This document shows positions 6,298 through 10,649 of a stretch of 10,649 nt of DNA, piece by piece. Numbering within the stretch: the stretch's first letter is position 1; the number at the start of each line of letters is the position of its first letter. The stretch is from contig DEIH01000180.1 in assembly GCA_002352375.1 (NCBI GenBank), positions 1 through 10,649 of the forward strand. Direction: 5' to 3'. A program made the translations under genes and the position numbers. The DNA is from Spirochaeta sp. UBA2779 (GTDB lineage: Bacteria > Spirochaetota > Spirochaetia > DSM-2461). A model generated the notes under the pieces. That model saw only the letters and a program-made list of their open reading frames with translations. It was not told where the DNA came from and did not search any database.

Positions 6298-8847
6298 TCA
6301 GCCCCGCCCATCTTCCAGAGCCCGACGTTTGATAAAAGTATCAACGGTTTCCAGACAGGCCGTGAGTATACTCTTTTCCAATTCAGATAGATTTGCCAGT
6401 TTGATGCCGTCATCGGTACGCACAGGCTGCCGGTGTCCCCCCAGCTGTTTTCTGAATCTCAGGTTCCAGAATGTATCGAAGGCCAGGGCAAGGTCGGCAG
6501 CTGAGGAGTCGCTGAGAACTCCAGCGGTATGGAGGGCATTTATTCGATCAAGAGTGCCTGCTGCCCTGATTCCATGCATAAGGGTTAACAGGCGAAGCTG
6601 AATTTCCAAAGGTTTGAGAGCTTCCTTGATATCAATAATTCCACCGCTTTTTCTCAGGGAAGGCGGCCGGTAGGTCATTGCGTTGGATTGGAACATCCGG
6701 ACAAGTCCCGGGGAGGTTTTCCCGATTTTACCCAGGCTTTCATCCAGAGACTCAGAGAGTGTTCTGTTACCCCAGGCGTATCGGCGATCCAGGGCCACGT
6801 TGAGTTCCAGCAGGGCCTGTGGTGTTATGTGTTCCGACCACTCTGTAATTCTCTTCCGCCATTCATTTCTGGAGAGACACCACCTGGGGTTCATGGGCAT
6901 CACCCCGCCGTTGCACCGGGGGAATCCGGCTTTCTCCAGCCCGCTGCTGACTTCAGTGGAGAGAATCAGGCACTGCTTTCTCATTTCATCTGCCGTAATA
7001 CCTTCCCGGTCGGCAAAGATTAAAGCTCCATCCTGATCGGAGAATGGGGTCATTTCCCGGCGGGCGTTACTTCCCAGGGATATAATGGCCAGATCGTTTA
7101 TTGATAAGGGAATCTCCGGGTTCAATCCTTTTAAAGCCAGATCGGCAAACCGGGAGAGACAGGCATCGTACACTTCGGCCACCGCCTGCCGGAGCACTGC
7201 CGGGGGAGAGCCGGAATCCATCAGGTGGGTGAGCCTTTCACCCAGAGCACGGGCGGATACAAGAACTTTGATTCTGTCGGAAGCCAGGGAAACAGCTTCG
7301 GCGATATCTCCTGCCGGGCTGTCCGCTGAAGCCTCAGCACAGACACCCGGGAGTTCCGGCATACCAATTCGTTCTCCGGCGGTAATCGGTCTGCGGAAAG
7401 ATATCACATGCCCGTTGGAACCCGGCAGGAAGATTCGGGAGATTCCCATCTGGAGTTCCTGCGGGCTGCTGTCAGGTTTGAGGGCGGTAACCGTCCAGGA
7501 ACCTGACGGCGCCTCCCCGCGGCTCAGGGCGGCCAGAGCCTTTCGGGCCGGATGCCCCTCTTCCATGGAATCACTTATTAAATCCAGTGGACCGGAAGTG
7601 AGCAAACTCTCCTCACTGCGTCCCAGAAGTCTGCAGAGAGCTGGATTCACAAAAAGAACAGAACCCCCGGCAATAAGCATATAACCCTCGGTTGAGGCCT
7701 CTGCAAGAGCTCGGTAACGCTCCTTGGACTCTTTCAAACCGCCCTCAGCGGCATCCCGCCGACGCTCCACCCGGAGAGCGCCGGCCAGCACCCAGACAAG
7801 AAGGAGTATCGACACAAGGGCGATGCCGCCGAACATCTCATCCAGCCGTATAATCAGCTTATTCAGCTGTTTTTCAACATCCTCTATATACACACCAGTA
7901 CCGACAACCCAATCCCATTCGGGAAAATAACGGACGTAGGAGATTTTAAGAGCTTTAGCCCCGGGATCGTCCCAATGCTGCCACCAATACTCGATATAAC
8001 CGTCTCCTTCTTCCAGTGCAAGCCGGGCCGCCTCGCGGAATAAGTAGACACCGTCAGTATCCTCTTTATCCCGATAGTCACTTAAATCCTGCCCTTCCAG
8101 TTCGGGCTGATAGGGGTGCATCACCATCACCGCCCGGGAGTCGATTATCCAATAGTATTCTTTGTTTGCAGAACCGTAGCGCATCCGTCTGATTTCCTCA
8201 GAAGCCTGGAATTGAGCATCCTTTACGCTCATCAGACCTTCATCACTGCGCCCCTTGTAATACTCAAGGGCACCCACAGCTACAGCTGTAAGTTCCCGGA
8301 TGGTTTCCTTTTTCAGGTTGAGCATGTTTTCCCTTGAAATTGGGACTATAACCGTAAAAAGCGACCCCACAAGGAGTATCAGGGCGGTGATAACCGGCAG
8401 GAGAAACCGCCAGAGAAACCGGGAACCCCGGTGGCGGGCAGCTGCCGCGGCTTTCTCGTAATGCTTTCCCCGGAAGTATTCGGCCAGATCGTCAGACTCC
8501 AGTTTCCGGGTGTCTGCTTCATGGTACTTTTCCTGGAAGGTGCCATTTTCAAAGTCCTCACGATAGGGAAAGTAACCGTCATAATCATCCCTTATATGAC
8601 GTTCAAAAACCGCATCGATAACATCCACAGCGTAAACTCCGGTAAATTCCTCCCTCGCTTCTTCAAGCGCTTCCCGGCAATGGCGGTGTTTTCGGTGGGA
8701 GTAGGGGTTGTACCCCGGCCGCTGACCATGGCGCAGAAAGTCGGCAAAACCTTCAGCATCGAAATACCGGTCTATCCAGCGGTGTATTTCCTCTGCCCGC
8801 TGCCCCAGGAGAGACTCTGTCCTCTCCGCATGTTCCTGAATGGTCAT
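6298..8847 (-). CDS. Membrane Cache-PAS-DUF294 nucleotidyltransferase-like sensor protein
   Basis: Predicted 849-residue inner-membrane protein. Residues 1-142 are a charged soluble region with a His/Arg-rich stretch (SHRKHRH, 50-56) that I do not recognise. TM1 is about 147-168. Residues 170-335 form an extracytoplasmic Cache_2-type domain with EYYWIID, MVMHPYQPELEGQDLSDYRD, YLFREAARLA, KISYVRYFPEWDWVVGTGVYIEDV. TM2 is about 340-359. A PAS domain covers 373-485 (RYRALAEASTEGYMLI, VLFVNPALCRLLGRS). A DUF294 nucleotidyltransferase-like domain (about 520-670) has LGSNARREMTPFSDQDGALIF with G592-S593 and the D604/D606 metal pair, as in GlnD-like enzymes. The DUF294 C-terminal domain spans about 705-845. 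Known DUF294 proteins usually carry cNMP-binding and CBS domains instead. The gene would couple an external ligand to nucleotidyl transfer onto an unknown target. TGA lies two codons before the ATG, fixing the start; the Shine-Dalgarno is weak. It is divergent from the AlbA_2 gene. Confidence 0.88.
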   Translation of the reverse strand: MTIQEHAERTESLLGQRAEEIHRWIDRYFDAEGFADFLRHGQRPGYNPYSHRKHRHCREALEEAREEFTGVYAVDVIDAVFERHIRDDYDGYFPYREDFENGTFQEKYHEADTRKLESDDLAEYFRGKHYEKAAAAARHRGSRFLWRFLLPVITALILLVGSLFTVIVPISRENMLNLKKETIRELTAVAVGALEYYKGRSDEGLMSVKDAQFQASEEIRRMRYGSANKEYYWIIDSRAVMVMHPYQPELEGQDLSDYRDKEDTDGVYLFREAARLALEEGDGYIEYWWQHWDDPGAKALKISYVRYFPEWDWVVGTGVYIEDVEKQLNKLIIRLDEMFGGIALVSILLLVWVLAGALRVERRRDAAEGGLKESKERYRALAEASTEGYMLIAGGSVLFVNPALCRLLGRSEESLLTSGPLDLISDSMEEGHPARKALAALSRGEAPSGSWTVTALKPDSSPQELQMGISRIFLPGSNGHVISFRRPITAGERIGMPELPGVCAEASADSPAGDIAEAVSLASDRIKVLVSARALGERLTHLMDSGSPPAVLRQAVAEVYDACLSRFADLALKGLNPEIPLSINDLAIISLGSNARREMTPFSDQDGALIFADREGITADEMRKQCLILSTEVSSGLEKAGFPRCNGGVMPMNPRWCLSRNEWRKRITEWSEHITPQALLELNVALDRRYAWGNRTLSESLDESLGKIGKTSPGLVRMFQSNAMTYRPPSLRKSGGIIDIKEALKPLEIQLRLLTLMHGIRAAGTLDRINALHTAGVLSDSSAADLALAFDTFWNLRFRKQLGGHRQPVRTDDGIKLANLSELEKSILTACLETVDTFIKRRALEDGRG

Positions 8848-8957
8848 ACTTCATGGTGCTGTTAATTGCCCGGTCGGGTCAATGCCGTTCATACAGGGGT
8901 TTCCCTTCTCCGGGCAGTTAGGTAATCTGATATGAAAGTGTTGTACGGAGGTTTTTT
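8848..8957. promoter_or_regulatory. Divergent intergenic region between the DUF294 and AlbA_2 genes
   Basis: About 110 bp must hold both promoters. A minus-strand TTGACC lies at 8881-8876 without a good -10 at the right distance. An imperfect 17-bp palindrome (8865-8881, TTG...TCAA ends, two mismatched pairs) overlaps it and could be a shared operator. GGAGG at 8947-8951 is the plus-strand ribosome site. No convincing plus-strand hexamer pair was found. Confidence 0.4.
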
Positions 8958-8960
8958 ATC
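8947..8960 (+). promoter_or_regulatory. Ribosome binding site that places the AlbA_2 gene start at an ATC
   Basis: GGAGG (8947-8951) is followed by TTTTTT and ATC (8958-8960), a 6-nt spacing. In this frame there is no ATG, GTG or TTG between the TGA at 8928 and GTG 9060. The position of the site argues that translation begins at ATC 8958, or at an ATG mutated or miscalled to ATC. Confidence 0.5.
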
Positions 8961-10592
8961 CGCAGACTGTACCGGGTTGACTGGAACGCCGATCGACCAA
9001 AACAATTCACCCAGCTCTTCAGAAAGCTCACACCGCTTATTCTCTCGGCCTTCATCACGGTGGCTGCCTTTTTCGCCGTGGCAAACCCCCATATCCAGCA
9101 GAGGTTGAACCAGACGGCCATGCAGGCCCTGTCCTCCAGATTCCTTCAGGTGGTGGACGGCTATTTTCTACCGCTATTTCAATTCATGTCTTCAGCCTCT
9201 CTCTGGACCAGGGTGGGGACGATTGATTCCATCGGCCAGCCGGAATCTTACGTGGAGGCATTGTATAAAAACCTTGATGTGATGGAGTCAGTATCCGCCA
9301 TGTCCATGTCCGATGCTCAGAATAACGAACTGGTTCTTCGCCTCCTTCCTGAAGGCGGGTATGAATGGCATGAGACCGTTGTGGGAGCCGGCGATTCTCT
9401 TATCGCCTTGCGTGAAGCTGCGGAAGTAAGTTATTACAATTTGGGTGATGTGGATGATGTCTCCACCACCTGGGGCGAGATTCCGGTATGGTTCCGATTC
9501 AGTACCCCCTATCAGCTTCCCGGGCAGGATGTTACAGGCAGTACCATACGGGCCCGGATAGGAGATGGGGGTTCTGAGTTTGAAATGAAAATCTGGCTCG
9601 ATCTGCCTCTTCCCATGATGACTGAATCTTTAAAAAGTGTAGAGAAGTTCCCCGATACTATTGTATTCCTCCTGCTCCCCGGGGATGAGTTTCTCATGTT
9701 TGCCGTGGATGAACTCATCGCTCTGAATAAAGGTTTTGATAAAGACAAATTCAACTACCTGCACACCGGGATGGGAATGGATAAAAATTTAATAGCCCAG
9801 GCTCTCAGAGAGGCTGATGTTATTGAAACCGGAGCACGTTTTGAAACTTCCTTCGATTACAATGATCGAAAATGGAGGGCTGATTACCGCAAGCTGCCGG
9901 TTGGCTCCCAGGAAGTCCTTGTAGGCACCTTTATACCCGTTGAATCTCTGTGGACCGCCGATCTCTTTCTTCCCGTTCAGGTGGCATTTGCAATTGTTTT
10001 TGGATTCATTTCCCTGCTGACACTGTTTTTAATCCGGGATTTCAGGAAGAATGCCATTAAGCTGAGCGAAGAAGAAGAGCTTCGGAAACTCATAGATGAA
10101 GGGGAATCTTCCTCCCTGGAATTCAAATCTTCTCTGAGATGGGATTACCGGGAAGAAAAACCCAACAAAGATCTGGAAACTGTTATCGTTAAATCCATCG
10201 CCGCATTCAGTAATCATGATGGAGGAACCCTTCTTATCGGTGTTTCTGATGAAGGTGAATCTCTGGGTCTGCAGCCGGATTACGGATGTCTCAAAGATGA
10301 GGGTAAAGATTATTTTGAACTTCACCTGAGAAATCTGGTTGTATCTCAATACGGAGTGGGATTTGCCTCAGAAGGGCTGAGAATCCGCTTTTACATACTT
10401 GGGGGTAATGAAATCTGCCGGATTGATATCCGTAGGGGGAAAGTGCCCTTATACACAACGGTGAGTCTCAAAGGTTCACCGCCATCAGAGAAGTTTTTCG
10501 TCCGTTCGGGAAACTCCTCCAGGGCTATTGAGTCTATGAGTGAAGCATCTGAGTATGTGATAAAACGTTTTGGAAGGCGGATTCTGCAGTAA
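8958..10592 (+). CDS. Membrane sensor protein with C-terminal AlbA_2 (Schlafen-type) domain
   Basis: Predicted 544 residues from codon 8958. An R-rich N-terminus (RRLYRVDWNADRPK) precedes TM1 at about 24-43 (LTPLILSAFITVAAFFAVAN). The conventional GTG at 9060 falls inside TM1 at residue 35 and would give 510 residues with a broken membrane segment, so it is disfavoured. Residues 44-335 are extracytoplasmic; a helical start, then WHETVVGAG, and a closing KWRADYRKLPVGSQEVLVGTFIPVESLW suggest a divergent double-Cache domain (inference). TM2 is about 336-359. The cytoplasmic AlbA_2 domain (about 375-525) shows LIDEGESSSLEFKSSLRW, IVKSIAAFSNHDGGTLLIGVSDEGESLGL and the terminal EKFFVRSGNSSRAI. AlbA_2 is the Schlafen-like module known in soluble regulators and divergent ATP-binding proteins, with nucleic-acid binding or RNase roles in some. 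The likely job is external sensing with an AlbA_2 output, perhaps paired with the divergent DUF294 sensor. It appears to be a single gene; the 57 bp after its stop show no hairpin. Confidence 0.85.
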   Translation: MRRLYRVDWNADRPKQFTQLFRKLTPLILSAFITVAAFFAVANPHIQQRLNQTAMQALSSRFLQVVDGYFLPLFQFMSSASLWTRVGTIDSIGQPESYVEALYKNLDVMESVSAMSMSDAQNNELVLRLLPEGGYEWHETVVGAGDSLIALREAAEVSYYNLGDVDDVSTTWGEIPVWFRFSTPYQLPGQDVTGSTIRARIGDGGSEFEMKIWLDLPLPMMTESLKSVEKFPDTIVFLLLPGDEFLMFAVDELIALNKGFDKDKFNYLHTGMGMDKNLIAQALREADVIETGARFETSFDYNDRKWRADYRKLPVGSQEVLVGTFIPVESLWTADLFLPVQVAFAIVFGFISLLTLFLIRDFRKNAIKLSEEEELRKLIDEGESSSLEFKSSLRWDYREEKPNKDLETVIVKSIAAFSNHDGGTLLIGVSDEGESLGLQPDYGCLKDEGKDYFELHLRNLVVSQYGVGFASEGLRIRFYILGGNEICRIDIRRGKVPLYTTVSLKGSPPSEKFFVRSGNSSRAIESMSEASEYVIKRFGRRILQ

Positions 10593-10649
10593 TCCCTGTT
10601 TTTCTGTTGTTTTTCGATATCTTGTAATGTATGAAGATTAGATTTGTTA

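Noticed and set aside
7085..7684. 199-codon open frame on the plus strand
   Set aside because: Antisense to the PAS and nucleotidyltransferase region of the DUF294 gene; Arg/Ser/Pro-rich translation typical of a shadow frame.
8431..8865. 144-codon open frame on the plus strand
   Set aside because: Antisense to the N-terminal region and TM1 of the DUF294 gene, and runs through its start; hydrophobic appearance results from the opposite frame.
9060..9062. GTG as start of the AlbA_2 gene
   Set aside because: It lies in the middle of the first membrane helix and has no Shine-Dalgarno sequence; upstream codons continue the same protein-like signal.
8932..9108. Frame from ATG 8932 (MKVLYGGF...) as the true start of the AlbA_2 gene
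   Set aside because: It is in a different frame, ends near 9108 after about 58 residues, is Ser/Pro-rich, and would need a frameshift; the correct frame already carries the TM segment without a break.
1..10649. CRISPR array, tRNA, rRNA, insertion sequence
   Set aside because: No regularly spaced repeats, cloverleaf-like segments, transposase motifs or terminal inverted repeats were noticed on either strand.

Overview
This window reads as chromosomal DNA of a free-living spirochaete. The inference rests on three things: an archaeal/eukaryotic-genre methionyl-tRNA synthetase with a four-Cys zinc knuckle plus an extra CxxC, a FemAB-type aminoacyl transferase directly behind it, and large Cache-domain membrane proteins. 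No rRNA, tRNA, CRISPR array or insertion sequence was seen. Taxonomy is inference; no marker gene for species is present.

Region 1 (1-3113, + strand): the 3' part of metG, lacking its N-terminal HIGH region because the window begins inside the gene, then a FemAB-family gene that starts with TTG one codon after the metG stop. They look co-transcribed.

Region 2 (3114-6296) is an accessory stretch, visibly more A+T-rich between 3161 and 3850 and again around 5200-5440. It holds a Phd/VapC toxin-antitoxin pair on the minus strand with a good sigma-70 promoter overlaid by inverted repeats. Next come a possible frameshifted gene relic, an iron-containing alcohol dehydrogenase (YqhD/BDH type, minus strand) with a 10-bp-arm palindrome at its promoter, and a plus-strand pair of a DUF6922-like small protein and an AbiEii-type nucleotidyltransferase, which is a second toxin-antitoxin-like module. 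The dehydrogenase is therefore bracketed by two toxin-antitoxin-like modules.

Region 3 (6298-10592) holds two large divergent membrane genes separated by about 110 bp. The minus-strand gene encodes N-terminal domain-TM-Cache-TM-PAS-DUF294 nucleotidyltransferase-DUF294 C-terminal domain. The plus-strand gene encodes TM-large extracytoplasmic Cache-like domain-TM-AlbA_2 (Schlafen-type) domain. Both join an extracytoplasmic sensor to an output rarely joined to one, and the shared promoter region suggests a functional pair. This is the best candidate for an undescribed signalling system. The AlbA_2 gene also lacks any ATG, GTG or TTG at the place where its first membrane segment requires the start; a well-placed GGAGG precedes an ATC codon.

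Together the window has a housekeeping translation/cell-wall pair, an accessory cassette, and a paired sensory locus of unknown output.
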